A stretch of 64,000 nt of DNA from JANJUB01 sp964586225 (GCA_964586225.1 CAZPHD010000006.1:28933-92932); one strand, 5' to 3'. Positions 23,532-32,275 are shown, numbered from the stretch's first letter. The notes: generated by a model from the letters alone, not told the origin. Numbers and translations are program-made.

Positions 23532-24373
23532 AGCTCTACGCCGAGCACTTCCATGATCCGCACCAAATCTTCCTCGCTGAAGAATCGAATCGAGATCGTG
23601 CCTCCTTTCTCGGAGCCCTCGAGTTTTACCGGCGAGCCGAGCCGCTCGGATGCCGCATCTTGCAGCGCCCTCCAGTTGGGGTCGGAAGCGTCAACGACGC
23701 CCGGCTTTCGCGATCTCGGGGCCGCTTTAGGAACCGGGCGGACAGCGCGTTCGACGTCCTTGGAACTCATGCCTTCGCTGGTCATCTTGTCGAACAGGGC
23801 AAGTTGCGCGGCGGGAGAGTCGAGACTGAGCAGAGGCCGGGCATGGCCTTCGCTGATCAGGCCCGCGTCGAGGGCTCCCAAAATCCGCTCGGGCAGGCGC
23901 AGCAGGCGAACGGTGTTCGCTACCGCCGACCGAGACTTGCCGACACGCTCCGCGACCTGTTCCTGAGTCAACCCAAACTCGTCCATGAGTTGGCGATAGG
24001 CGCGCGCCGACTCCAAGGCACCGATGTCTTCGCGTTGGATGTTCTCAATCAACGCAATCTCAAGCGATCCTCGAGGATCGGTGGCGCGGACCACCACCGG
24101 CACCTGGCGCAGACCCGCGCGTTGCGCGGCACGCCAACGCCGCTCGCCGGCGATCAGTTCGTACCGACCCTGGGCTAGTGGGCGAACAATCAACGGCTGA
24201 AGGACGCCGTGTAGCCGGATGGACTCAGCCAGTTCCGCGAGTGCGGACTCTTCGAAATGGGTTCGCGGCTGCCGCGGGTTCGGAGTGATGAGATCAATGG
24301 CCACCTCGGTGGTCGGACCGTCGTTAGATTCCGTGATCAGTTGTGAAAGGCCCTTGCCCAACGCGCGGCGCAT
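23528..24373 (-). CDS. parB: Chromosome partitioning protein ParB
   Basis: 281 aa. An N-terminal ParA-stimulating stretch (MRRALGKGLSQLI), the CTPase/arginine box GERRWRAAQRAG, 'ENIQREDIGALESARAYRQLM', the helix-turn-helix 'TQEQVAERVGKSRSAVANTVRLLRLP' and a C-terminal dimer domain. It is a CTP-gated clamp loaded at parS. parA is not adjacent, which is unusual. CATAAT lies 6 nt before the ATG, suggesting a leaderless message divergent from purB. No parS-like TGTTTCACGTGAAACA was found in the window by eye. Confidence 0.95.
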   Translation of the reverse strand: MRRALGKGLSQLITESNDGPTTEVAIDLITPNPRQPRTHFEESALAELAESIRLHGVLQPLIVRPLAQGRYELIAGERRWRAAQRAGLRQVPVVVRATDPRGSLEIALIENIQREDIGALESARAYRQLMDEFGLTQEQVAERVGKSRSAVANTVRLLRLPERILGALDAGLISEGHARPLLSLDSPAAQLALFDKMTSEGMSSKDVERAVRPVPKAAPRSRKPGVVDASDPNWRALQDAASERLGSPVKLEGSEKGGTISIRFFSEEDLVRIMEVLGVEL

Positions 24374-24412
24374 GTCGCCATTATGGCCGCTCGCGGTACC
24401 CTCTTAGGGCAC

Positions 24413-25705
24413 ATGATCGATCGCTACACGACTCCCGCAATGCGCGCCATCTGGTCTCGACACGCCAAGTATGAGACTTGGAAAGCCGTGGAGGTGGCGA
24501 TTTGCGAGGCTCACGCCGAAGCTGGCAACATTCCCGCCGAGGCTGTCGAGATCATCAAGAGCAAAGCAACGTTTACGCTTGAACGATGCGACGAGATTGA
24601 AAAGGAGACTCGCCACGATCTGATGGCGTTCGTCCGGAATCTTGCCGAGACGACTGGCCCTGACGGTCGCTTCATCCACTTTGGGGTCACGAGTTACGAC
24701 GTGATCGACACCGCACTGGGCGTGATGCTCCGCGATTCGGCTGATGTGCTTTTGGCTAGCGGAGATCGGCTCAAGGAGCAGATTGCGCGACTTGCCAAGG
24801 AGCACGCCAACACACCGTGCATCGGTCGGACGCATGGCATTCACGCCGAGCCGGTCACGTTTGGGTTCAAGTGTGCGAACTGGTATGCGGAGCTTGATCG
24901 AAACCTTGGACGGCTTCGTGACGCTCGCGAGGGTGTGGCGGTCGGCAAGGTGAGCGGGGCGGTAGGTATTCATGCCCACACGCCGTTTGAGTTGGAAGCG
25001 CGGGTGTGCGAGTTGCTTGGGCTTGGGGTCGATCCCGCCACTACTCAGATCATCAACCGCGATCGCCATGCTCATTTTCTGAACGTGCTGGCGCTGATGG
25101 GGGCGGGACTCGAGCGCATCGCGACGGAGTTGCGCAACCTCCAGCGCACGGAGATCCTCGAAGTACAGGAAGCGTTCGCCGCCGGGCAAACCGGTTCAAG
25201 CGCCATGCCGCACAAGCGCAACCCGTGGAACAGCGAAACCGTGTGCGGTCTCGCCCGCTTGCTTCGAGCCAACGCGCATGCCATGCTCGAATCGGTGGCG
25301 ACATGGCACGAGCGCGATCTCACCAATTCGTCGCTCGAGCGGATCGTGTTTCCGGATTCGTGCTACCTCGCCGACTTCATGCTCAACCGGCTGACGACGA
25401 TTCTCGAAGGGCTGCAGGTGTTCCCGGATCGAATGATGGCGAATCTGCGCCACATGGGCGATCTCGTGTTCTCCGAGCACGTGATGATTTCGCTGATCGG
25501 CAAGGGAATGAGCCGTGAAGACGCGTATAAGGTGGCCCAGCGAAATGCCGCTAAGGCGTGGGAAGGGCACGACTTCAAGTCGAGCGTTGCAAGCGATCCG
25601 GATGTTGCTTCGCGATTGAGTGCTGAGGAAGTCGAGGAGTTGTTCTCGCTCGAACATCACCTCCGGAACGCCGCCGCTACGGTGTCGGCGGTTGGGATTC
25701 GCTAG
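24413..25705 (+). CDS. purB: Adenylosuccinate lyase
   Basis: 430 aa from ATG 24413, chosen because 'MIDRYTTPAMRAIWSRHAKYETW' is the normal start of the family. Catalytic pieces: 'TSYDVIDTALGV', GRTHGIHAEPVTFG and the fumarase-superfamily signature GSSAMPHKRNP. It acts twice in purine synthesis (SAICAR to AICAR, and adenylosuccinate to AMP). TACCCT (24397-24402) lies 10 nt upstream. Divergent from parB. Confidence 0.96.
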   Translation: MIDRYTTPAMRAIWSRHAKYETWKAVEVAICEAHAEAGNIPAEAVEIIKSKATFTLERCDEIEKETRHDLMAFVRNLAETTGPDGRFIHFGVTSYDVIDTALGVMLRDSADVLLASGDRLKEQIARLAKEHANTPCIGRTHGIHAEPVTFGFKCANWYAELDRNLGRLRDAREGVAVGKVSGAVGIHAHTPFELEARVCELLGLGVDPATTQIINRDRHAHFLNVLALMGAGLERIATELRNLQRTEILEVQEAFAAGQTGSSAMPHKRNPWNSETVCGLARLLRANAHAMLESVATWHERDLTNSSLERIVFPDSCYLADFMLNRLTTILEGLQVFPDRMMANLRHMGDLVFSEHVMISLIGKGMSREDAYKVAQRNAAKAWEGHDFKSSVASDPDVASRLSAEEVEELFSLEHHLRNAAATVSAVGIR

Positions 25706-25955
25706 CTTCGATGGCTTCGTCCGTGGTGAGGTAAGCCCGCGCGGCTTCGACAGTTGTCGCGGGCTCCCAAAGGAAGCCTCGTGGGTTCACCACCCAGAGG
25801 ACGGCGCCCTCAATCCCCGGCTCGGGAAGCCGGACGATGCGCCAGAATCCGTGATCTTCGAGAACCTCCACCCCTGCGACTTGGGCGATGTTGCGGATGA
25901 TCTCATCGGCGGCGCTGGGATAGTGTTCCATGACGGCAGTGGTGAGATTATGCAT
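25677..25955 (-). CDS. Small hypothetical protein
   Basis: 92 aa if started at ATG 25955 (MHNLTTAVMEHYPSAADEII); a longer version from 25979 would read through a perfect palindrome and is less likely. The product looks like a compact alpha/beta domain with 'LWVVNPRGFLWEP'. I do not recognise it. It overlaps the 3' end of purB by 29 bp. The start codon lies inside the palindrome at 25951-25978, so its expression is probably controlled there. Confidence 0.5.
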   Translation of the reverse strand: MHNLTTAVMEHYPSAADEIIRNIAQVAGVEVLEDHGFWRIVRLPEPGIEGAVLWVVNPRGFLWEPATTVEAARAYLTTDEAIEASESQPPTP

Positions 25956-25978
25956 ACACAAACGCGCTTGTGTATGCA
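25951..25978. promoter_or_regulatory. Perfect 11-bp palindrome, operator-like
   Basis: TGCATACACAA, 6-bp spacer ACGCGC, TTGTGTATGCA. It is too AT-rich for a terminator and has no T tract, so it looks like a binding site for a dimeric regulator overlapping the start of the small gene at 25955. Confidence 0.55.
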
Positions 25979-25979
25979 A

Positions 25980-26161
25980 GTTCTAACCTGAATTGCTTTG
26001 CGCATGAAGCGCTGGAGTCAGGAGCTGCTCGATTCTGGATGCGACGTAAACCTACATCGGCAAAGAGCTATGATGGTGAATCGTGGAGAAGTCAAACGAG
26101 GCTAGGGTTCGTTCGACGCTTTGGAACATGCATTGTCCAAGAGTGGGGTTCCCGAAAGCAA
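25980..26161. other. Intergenic stretch without a recognised gene
   Basis: Frames here (for example from 25970) have skewed composition and no domain-like pattern. Nothing else is seen apart from the flanking palindrome and the tRNA terminator. Confidence 0.5.
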
Positions 26162-26193
26162 AAGTTCCGAACCCACAAAGGGATTCGGAACTT
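26162..26193 (-). terminator. Terminator of tRNA-fMet
   Basis: AAGTTCCGAA and TTCGGAACTT form a perfect 10-bp stem around CCC/GGG; on the minus strand it is followed by TTGCTTT. It lies 8 nt downstream of the tRNA 3' end. Confidence 0.7.
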
Positions 26194-26201
26194 GAGAAAC
26201 T

Positions 26202-26278
<77 letters not shown>

Positions 26279-26389
26279 GTGTGCGAATGATTGTACCTCA
26301 TCTTAACCTTGCGCACACGGGAACCCGCACCGCCCAACATGAGATAGGATTAGCAGGGTGGCAAAGTTTGCACCCGCGGAGGAGGAAGC

Positions 26390-29002
26390 GTGCGTATGTT
26401 CGGAACTCGGACTGCCCTTGGGGCAGCCCTCATGTCGGTGGTCGCCCTGTCGGCCGCCCAGGCCAACTGGAAGGCGGCCAATCGATACACCAACACTTAT
26501 CTCGGTCAGTACATCTACAGCCAGTCACTCACCCCAGGCTGGATCAATCGCACCGACCAGTTCTGGTATTCCTGGCGCGATAGCGCGGGCGTCAAGTTCT
26601 GGCGCGTGGACGCTAAGTCGAAGAAGAAGACCCCACTGTTCGACAGCGTTCGCATGGCCGCGCTTCTCTCCGAGGTCGCCAAGAAGCCCTACGACACCAC
26701 GAACCTCCCGATCACGACCGTCACCTTCGACGAGAAGAACGACAAGCTGATTCGGTTTGTGGTTGAGCAGGTCCGCTATGAATACGATGCGGACAAGGAC
26801 ACTCTCAAGAGCCTCGGTGCGGTGCGGCCCGGTGAAGGCGGTCCGCCTCCGGGTGGCCCCGGTCAAGGAGGTGGCGGATTCCAAGGCGGCTTTGGCGGTG
26901 GGCAGGGGCGCGGCGGCGACTTCCGAAACTACTCGCCCGACCGCAAGGCCTATGTCTACGCCCAGGACCACAACCTGTTCTATGTGGCGGTGGTTGATGG
27001 CAAGGACCAAGACCCGGTACAGCTCACCAAGGATGGAGCCCAGGATTACAGCTTTGGCGCCCGCCAAACCCAGCAGCAACAGCAACAGCAGCAACAGCAG
27101 CAGGAAGGGGAGACGCAGGGCCAACAGCAGCAGCGTTCCAACGAAACGCGGGTCCGAGCCAATGTGACCTGGTCTAAAGACTCGAAACGCTTCTACGTCA
27201 GCCGTTTTGACTCTCGCAAGGTCAAAGAACTCTTCCTCGTAAACTCACTCACGGAGCCTCGCCCGAGCCTGCTCACCTACAAGTACGCCATGCCGGGCGA
27301 GCCTGAGGTGACGCAAACCGAGCTGTTCGCGTACGATCCCGACAAGAAGGAGTTGGTCAAGCTCCCCGTAGAGAAGTATAAGGATCAGCGCATCACTGAC
27401 TTGCACTGGCAAGATACGACCAGCGACAAACTCCGCATGGTCCGCCGAGATCGTCTGCAGCGCAACCTCGAGCTCATCGAGATGGACCTCACGACCCTAA
27501 AGGCGGAGACCCTGCTCACCGAAAGCGTCAACAACGCCTTCCTCGAGGTCCAGAGCGTCCGCTATGTAAAGCCGGGTGGCGACTTCATCTGGTTCTCCGA
27601 GCGCACCGGCTGGGGTCACTACTACTTGTATGGCAACGACGGCAAGCTCAAGCACTCGCTGACTTCGGGACCGTGGCGCGCCAACAACATCAGCGATGTA
27701 GACGCCGATCAGGGTCAGATGTGGGTCGTCGGAATGGGCCGTGAACCCAACGAGAACCCCTACTATCGCCACCTCTACCGGGTTGGCCTCGATGGCAAGG
27801 GACTCACGCTCCTCGATGCTGGTGACGCGGATAACAACACTACGCTCTCGCCGACCAAGAAGTTCGCCGTGAACGTTCGTTCGCGAACCGATATGGCTCC
27901 CGAGGCTGTGCTTCGCGACGATCGCGGCAACATCTTGCTCGAACTTGAAAAGGCTGATCTCTCGCGGCTCTACGCAACCGGTTGGAAGATGCCCGAGACT
28001 TTCAAGGTTAAGGCGGCTGATGGCGTCACCGACATCTATGGCAACATGTGGAAGCCGTTTGACTTTGATCCGAAGAAGCAATATCCGATCATTGCCTACG
28101 TGTATCCCGGTCCGCAGACTGAGAGTGTATCGGCGGGCTTCTCGGCCACCAACGCGACCCAGCGGCTTGCGCAGCTTGGCTTCATCGTCATCCACATCGG
28201 CAACCGCGGTGGTAACCCGGCGCGATCCAACGCCTACCACAGCTACGGCTACTACAATCTGCGTGACTACGGTCTCGCCGATAAGAAAGCAGGCATCGAG
28301 CAACTCGCCGCACGCCACGCGTTTATCGATATCGAGCGCGTCGGAATCTACGGCCACTCGGGTGGCGGCTTCATGACTGCTGCTGCACTCCTTCAACCGC
28401 CGTTCAATACCTTCTTCAAGGTGGGAGTGTCGAGCGCCGGCAATCACGACAACAACGTGTACAACGCCAACTGGAGTGAGCAGCATCATGGCCTGCGTGA
28501 GGTGCCGGTGACGGCCACGACCGGGGCGAACACCGGCCGGACGGCGCCGGGCGACGAGACCGTTCCGGGCTACTCGATCTCTATCGAGGAAGAGGACGAA
28601 CTCTTCCCGCAAGGTCGCGGCCAGCGCGGCGGCGGAGCCCAGGGCGGCGGTGGCCAAGGCGGTCAGGGCGGCGGTACGACGCAGACCGGCGGAACCACCA
28701 CGGGCCAGACCCGGTTCGACATCAAGGTGCCGACCAACCATGAAATCGCGGCAAATCTGAAGGGTCGCTTATTGCTCGTGCATGGCGACATGGACAACAA
28801 CGTCCACCCGGCCGGCACGATTCGCTTGGTGAATGCGCTCATTCGCGCAAACAAGCGGTTCGAGTTGGTCATGCTGCCCGGACAGGCCCACGGCTTCGGC
28901 AACATGACGCCCTACTTCAATCAGAAGATGATGGAGTGGTTCTCGCGCTACCTCCTGGGTGATAAGGAACCAGAGGGCGTCGATATGGAAGTCGGCGGCT
29001 AG
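26390..29002 (+). CDS. Secreted S9 family (DPP IV-like) prolyl oligopeptidase
   Basis: 870 aa. Signal peptide 1-25 (ending AQA). Beta-propeller to about 560, then an alpha/beta-hydrolase: 'ERVGIYGHSGGGFMTAAAL' with the nucleophile serine near 657, the acid in 'VHGDMDNNVHPAG' near 799, and histidine in PGQAHGFG near 831. It trims peptides after proline or alanine outside the cytoplasm. Oddities are a Gly-rich insert (about 147-178), an eleven-glutamine run near 229-239 with a second short Q run in the propeller, and a long Gly-rich insert (about 745-775) between the catalytic Ser and Asp. Strong GGAGGAGGA Shine-Dalgarno. Confidence 0.9.
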   Translation: MRMFGTRTALGAALMSVVALSAAQANWKAANRYTNTYLGQYIYSQSLTPGWINRTDQFWYSWRDSAGVKFWRVDAKSKKKTPLFDSVRMAALLSEVAKKPYDTTNLPITTVTFDEKNDKLIRFVVEQVRYEYDADKDTLKSLGAVRPGEGGPPPGGPGQGGGGFQGGFGGGQGRGGDFRNYSPDRKAYVYAQDHNLFYVAVVDGKDQDPVQLTKDGAQDYSFGARQTQQQQQQQQQQQEGETQGQQQQRSNETRVRANVTWSKDSKRFYVSRFDSRKVKELFLVNSLTEPRPSLLTYKYAMPGEPEVTQTELFAYDPDKKELVKLPVEKYKDQRITDLHWQDTTSDKLRMVRRDRLQRNLELIEMDLTTLKAETLLTESVNNAFLEVQSVRYVKPGGDFIWFSERTGWGHYYLYGNDGKLKHSLTSGPWRANNISDVDADQGQMWVVGMGREPNENPYYRHLYRVGLDGKGLTLLDAGDADNNTTLSPTKKFAVNVRSRTDMAPEAVLRDDRGNILLELEKADLSRLYATGWKMPETFKVKAADGVTDIYGNMWKPFDFDPKKQYPIIAYVYPGPQTESVSAGFSATNATQRLAQLGFIVIHIGNRGGNPARSNAYHSYGYYNLRDYGLADKKAGIEQLAARHAFIDIERVGIYGHSGGGFMTAAALLQPPFNTFFKVGVSSAGNHDNNVYNANWSEQHHGLREVPVTATTGANTGRTAPGDETVPGYSISIEEEDELFPQGRGQRGGGAQGGGGQGGQGGGTTQTGGTTTGQTRFDIKVPTNHEIAANLKGRLLLVHGDMDNNVHPAGTIRLVNALIRANKRFELVMLPGQAHGFGNMTPYFNQKMMEWFSRYLLGDKEPEGVDMEVGG

Positions 29003-29003
29003 C

Positions 29004-29210
29004 ATGAGCGATTCGAGCTATCCACCGGGATCATGCGGTTGTATCAACCTGCTGATCCCGGTGGGGCTCGTCGCGGGAGTCTGGGTCGGCTACCGATCCG
29101 GTGGTTGGGTTGGCGGGCTGATTGGCGTACCCGTCGGCATATTGGGCGCACTTGTGCTCTTGGCCCTGTCGGCTTCGCTCGCAATGATGGGCACCAGTCG
29201 CAAGCGCTAG
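29004..29210 (+). CDS. Small membrane protein, glycine-rich helices
   Basis: 68 aa from ATG 29004, 1 bp after the peptidase stop. Two hydrophobic segments (about 13-31 and 35-60) with GxxxG-like spacing, and a short Cys-containing N-terminus (PPGSCGC). Family unknown. The close spacing suggests co-translation with the secreted peptidase. The last 4 bp overlap the convergent gene at 29207. Confidence 0.6.
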   Translation: MSDSSYPPGSCGCINLLIPVGLVAGVWVGYRSGGWVGGLIGVPVGILGALVLLALSASLAMMGTSRKR

Positions 29211-29806
29211 CGAATCGGGTCGATGATCGGAAATGTCGAGAACTTATAGTAGCCATCCGAATCAAGAGTGCCCGGATACGGCATTTCTGAAGGAAGCTTG
29301 AAGATGGTAGAAGGCAAGCTCATCTCAACTTCGTTTGAATAAAGCGTGTCGTCCTCAAGGATGAGCTTTGCCCGGACCTTGGCTTTCAGCGGCCCCATGC
29401 CGAACTCGCCCTTCGTAACTTCCCAACGCTGTCCGGCGGGAAGGAACACATGGTGGTAGCTGTTGCCGCACGTCGCCTGCATACGGTAGGTGATGAATCG
29501 GAACGGTTGGCGGTCAGTTTTGGCTTCGAGCCACATCGGGAGGCCGCTGTCCGCTGCTCGGACTTTGAGTTCGCTCCGCCCACCGTTGAGGATGTTCACG
29601 ATCAGATTGCGCCCCTTCAGCTCAAGGTGCAACATCACGCGGGTTGCCTTGAACGTGCCGAGCGGCCTTGGGGCGTTGTCCGAACTCCCATAGCCGCCCA
29701 AGGCGCTAGGATCGGGCCGTGAGCCAACATGGCCGACGCCGTGGCTCAGGTGAGTGATGGGCGGGGCTTGAACAATCCCGGAAAGTAAGGCGGCGGCCAG
29801 CATCAT
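29207..29806 (-). CDS. Secreted protein of unknown function
   Basis: 199 aa from ATG 29806 (MMLAAALLSGIVQA, a short signal peptide); the frame is open 57 nt further upstream but that part has no signal-like start. The mature part is beta-rich ('ATRVMLHLELKGRNLIVNILNGG', 'FITYRMQATCGNSYHHVFLPAGQ'), resembling an Ig-like or BsuPI-type intracellular proteinase inhibitor domain; this is only a resemblance. It stands alone between two convergent/divergent neighbours. Confidence 0.55.
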   Translation of the reverse strand: MMLAAALLSGIVQAPPITHLSHGVGHVGSRPDPSALGGYGSSDNAPRPLGTFKATRVMLHLELKGRNLIVNILNGGRSELKVRAADSGLPMWLEAKTDRQPFRFITYRMQATCGNSYHHVFLPAGQRWEVTKGEFGMGPLKAKVRAKLILEDDTLYSNEVEMSLPSTIFKLPSEMPYPGTLDSDGYYKFSTFPIIDPIR

Positions 29807-29848
29807 AGGGTTGTGACGTCCGAAACTGCTGTAGAGTTTGCCATCCCA

Positions 29849-29886
29849 AGCAAACCCGCGCAATCCGAACCAAGCCGAACAATCCT
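29849..29886 (+). repeat. 10-bp-periodic repeat array, single orientation
   Basis: About three and a half units of the form CAATCCGAAC/CAAGCCGAAC with exact 10-bp spacing, located just before the start of the esterase remnant. No inverted partner is visible on the left. Confidence 0.65.
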
Positions 29887-29909
29887 ATCCGCGCGTCGTC
29901 AACACGGTC

Positions 29910-30634
29910 GTGATCGTCTCCTTACTCATGTCTCTGCTTGCGCCCGAGGTTGTCGAGTTCAAAGTTGGCCCAGACCAGCGCATGGCGCATGTGGTTCGTG
30001 CCCAAGCCAAGTCCGCCCCGCTGGTCATCGTTTATCACGGTCACGGCGGAACTGCCGAAGCCGCAAGAAAATCCTTCGCGATTGAGAAGCATTGGCCAGA
30101 AGCGATGGTCATCTACCCGCAAGGCTTACCGACCGCGACTCAGCGCGATCCGGAAGGGAAGCGCAACGGATGGAACGCGTCCCGTCCGACAACCGCGATG
30201 TCGCCTTCTTTGACGTCCTCCTTGACTGGGCAACCAAGAATGGGGCCGATCCCAAGCGCGTGTTCGTGACGGGTCACTCGAACGGAGGTGGGTTCACGTA
30301 TCTCCTCGCCACCCAACGGGGCGAGAAGATTCGCGCCGTTGCGCCCAGCTCGGCGGGGCCCTCACAGCGCGCCAAGGAGTTCCCAATGATCCCCGTGATG
30401 CACCTCATGGGCGAGAAGGACGTGATCGTGCCGCTGGCCAACCAGGAGAAGATGGTGGCGGCCCTTCGGCAGCGGTTCGACTACGTCGAAACGGAGGGAA
30501 TCACGGAGGGGTTAATCACCCGCTACGAGCGCGGAGGCGCTCCCGCACTCCACGTGTTTCGCCATGCGGGTGGGCACAGCCTGCCGGCTGCCGCCTATCC
30601 GGCGATTGTTGGTTTCTTCAAGCGTCTTCCGTGA
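29910..30634 (+). pseudogene. LpqC/PHB-depolymerase-like esterase, interrupted by a frameshift
   Basis: The N-terminal half (frame ending at 30269) has a signal-like hydrophobic start and 'PLVIVYHGHGGTAEAARK' with the oxyanion-hole HGxGG. The C-terminal half (frame ending at 30634) has 'NRDVAFFDVLLDW', 'VFVTGHSNGGGFTYLLA' (nucleophile G-x-S-x-G-G), 'MGEKDVIVPL' and the histidine 'HAGGHSLP'. The two halves join between about 30165 and 30200 by a single-base shift. All catalytic residues survive, so this is a recent mutation, an assembly error, or a true split gene. Two possible starts are GTG 29910 and ATG 29928. Confidence 0.75.
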
Positions 30635-30947
30635 CGTCGCCGTAGTCCGCGACAGGTTGACGGGCCTCGCGCCCGACGTTGTGGAGGAAGAACTCAACCT
30701 TGCCGCACGTGCTGCAACCGTAAAGGTCGAAATCTTGGTGCATTTCCGTGAAGTCACTGAAGACACTCACGAACGCACCACCCGTTTCCATTTTCACGAA
30801 TCGCGTGCCCATCTCGGACATTGGCGATCCGCACCGGATGCACTTGAGCGGCATGGTGAGCTTGGGTGGCACCTGCTCGGTCGCGCACTTCCAGCACTCT
30901 TCGAAGTGGTCTTCGTGAACTTCTTTGCAAACGATGCAGGTCCACAT
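30618..30947 (-). CDS. Zinc-ribbon protein, unknown
   Basis: 109 aa from ATG 30947 (MWTCIVCKEV). Two CxxC pairs at the start (CIVC...CWKC) and a second set (CIRC... CSTC) flank a beta-rich part ('GGAFVSVFSDFTEMHQDFDLYGC'). Probably binds two zinc ions. The N-terminal pairs resemble small zinc-ribbon adaptor domains; the target is unknown. TATGAT lies 9 nt upstream of the ATG. The 3' end overlaps the esterase by 17 bp on the opposite strand. Confidence 0.65.
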   Translation of the reverse strand: MWTCIVCKEVHEDHFEECWKCATEQVPPKLTMPLKCIRCGSPMSEMGTRFVKMETGGAFVSVFSDFTEMHQDFDLYGCSTCGKVEFFLHNVGREARQPVADYGDVTEDA

Positions 30948-30970
30948 GGTTCTTACATCATACGAGAACG

Positions 30971-31044
30971 CACGAGGTCGTTGGCTGGCTTTTGCCAACG
31001 CCTCATCTCGAACCAACGAGGTCGTTGGCTGGTTTTGGCCAACG
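30971..31044 (-). repeat. Two copies of the ACCTCGTG hairpin repeat
   Basis: On the minus strand each copy reads CGTTGGC - loop of A-rich plus CCA - GCCAACG - ACCTCGTG(or T). Copies: 30971-31000 and 31015-31044. The stem sequence differs from the copies at 32.1 and 61.5 kb, while the loop and tail are kept. Confidence 0.7.
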
Positions 31045-31056
31045 CAGGCAAGCCGT

Positions 31057-31090
31057 AGCCACGGGTTTCGAGCGAAGCGAGGCCCCGTGG
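31057..31090. repeat. Palindrome between hairpin repeats and lipoprotein gene
   Basis: CCACGGG and CCCCGTGG form a stem around GTTTCGAGCGAAGCGAGG-type inner pairs (CGAG/CTCG, GCGAAGC). No T tract in either direction. It may end the transcript of the convergent-oriented neighbour or belong to the repeat cluster. Confidence 0.5.
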
Positions 31091-31094
31091 ACGC

Positions 31095-31616
31095 CTAATC
31101 AGGCCAGATCGTATCATCGGCGACCCACTCGAGCAGCAGTTTCGAGCGGCTCCGTAGCAAGGGGATCGTCTCGGGCCAATCCTTGCGTTCGCCGATCTTG
31201 ATATCTTCATTGGCACGTCCTTGGGCCATCTCGTCAGCCAACTTAGACCAACGCTCGGCAAGCGCCCGGGCGGCATCGCGGGGGTGTTTGATCGTGGCTG
31301 CTGAGACATAGTCGGTCGGCAGATCGCCTGCGATCACCCACCAACCGACCCGGCCCGGCGCCTTCTTGCTTTCGATTGCAAAAATGGAGACGCGGGGCAT
31401 GATATGCCACGCTGGCCATTCACCAACTTCACCGTGGTCGACCTTCTCGCTCTTCAAGTATGCGGTCACGATCGCACGTTGCTCTTCGCACCAGACTTCT
31501 TCCGCGTCCATCGTCTGAGCCTTCCCTTTGTCGTCAGGAGAGCTTGCACAACCCAAGACACCGAGCACAAAGAGTGCCGAGAATCCGATCAGCCGGGTGC
31601 GTCGGAAGCGCGCCAT
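31095..31616 (-). CDS. DUF4826-family lipoprotein
   Basis: 173 aa from ATG 31616. Signal with lipobox VLGC (cysteine near residue 22). The body 'EEVWCEEQRAIVTAYLKSEKVDHGEVGEWPAWH' then 'WWVIAGDLPTDYV' matches the DUF4826 family as I recall it; the end 'LLLEWVADDTIWPD' is typical too. Family members are usually cytoplasmic, so the lipoprotein signal is notable. Function unknown. TACAAC stands 6 nt before the start; the divergent GNAT gene begins 28 bp away. Confidence 0.7.
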   Translation of the reverse strand: MARFRRTRLIGFSALFVLGVLGCASSPDDKGKAQTMDAEEVWCEEQRAIVTAYLKSEKVDHGEVGEWPAWHIMPRVSIFAIESKKAPGRVGWWVIAGDLPTDYVSAATIKHPRDAARALAERWSKLADEMAQGRANEDIKIGERKDWPETIPLLRSRSKLLLEWVADDTIWPD

Positions 31617-31643
31617 ACGACGGTTGTACCCTTCCATGTCAAG

Positions 31644-32078
31644 ATGATCGCTGTGGAGATCATCGCGGTGACACAGGAGCGTCGTGACGTTCTGGAGCAT
31701 GTGGATCCTGACGTGTTCGATCATGCCGTGCGGGCTGAGTTTGTGGAGGAATTCCTGTCGAATCCGTCGAACGTGCTCGTGGTAGCGGTTGAGGCAGGCG
31801 TGGTTGTCGGAATGGCGAGCGGGATTGTCTACGTCCATCCTGACAAGCCGCGCCAACTCTTCATCAACGAAGTCGGCGTTGCGCCATCGCACCAGCGAAA
31901 GGGCATCGGTCGCCGACTGATCCAGGCGATGCTTGCTCTCGGGCGCGAACGTGGTTGCAACGAGGCTTGGGTCGCTACGGAGCACGACAATCTCCCCGCC
32001 CGCGGACTTTATGAAGCCACCGGCGGCTCGCTCGACCCCACCCCGATCTCGATGTACATTTACGACCTGAAGCGATAG
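31644..32078 (+). CDS. GNAT acetyltransferase, AAC(3)-I-like
   Basis: 144 aa from ATG 31644. Motif A of GNAT enzymes, with the acetyl-CoA loop, is 'INEVGVAPSHQRKGIGRRLIQAML' (R-x-x-G-x-G/A). Flanking 'VVVGMASGIVYVHPDKPRQLF' and 'ARGLYEATGG' resemble the aminoglycoside 3-N-acetyltransferase I subgroup. Whether it acts on aminoglycosides, on a metabolite or on a protein cannot be read. The short divergent gap with the lipoprotein gene implies overlapping promoters. Confidence 0.8.
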   Translation: MIAVEIIAVTQERRDVLEHVDPDVFDHAVRAEFVEEFLSNPSNVLVVAVEAGVVVGMASGIVYVHPDKPRQLFINEVGVAPSHQRKGIGRRLIQAMLALGRERGCNEAWVATEHDNLPARGLYEATGGSLDPTPISMYIYDLKR

Positions 32079-32137
32079 TGACTGGCGCGGTACAAGACCC
32101 CCGCGCGCCTCGTTGGCTTTCGCGGTTTGTGGCTAGG

Positions 32138-32167
32138 CGCGGGGAAAAACCACCCCGCGACCTCGTG
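32138..32167 (+). repeat. ACCTCGTG hairpin repeat, single copy
   Basis: CGCGGGG, loop AAAAACCA, CCCCGCG, tail ACCTCGTG. A member of the family with copies at 30.97-31.04 and 61.47-61.54 kb. Confidence 0.75.
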
Positions 32168-32172
32168 ACGGC

Positions 32173-32255
32173 AAACCCGAGCCAATCCGAGCTAACCCGA
32201 GCAAACCCGAGCAAACCCGCGCCAACCCGAGCCAACCCGAGCCAATCCGAGCCAA
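32173..32255 (+). repeat. 10-bp-periodic array, about eight units
   Basis: Eight consecutive units of the type ACCCGAGCCA or ATCCGAGCCA with no slip in the 10-bp period. It ends 20 bp before the large helicase gene. It is the longest array of the family seen in the window. Confidence 0.8.
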
Positions 32256-32275
32256 CATGTTAGACTGATTCCCAG

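Noticed and set aside
29910..30634. Programmed frameshifting in the esterase
   Set aside because: No slippery heptamer followed by a pseudoknot was seen near 30165-30200.
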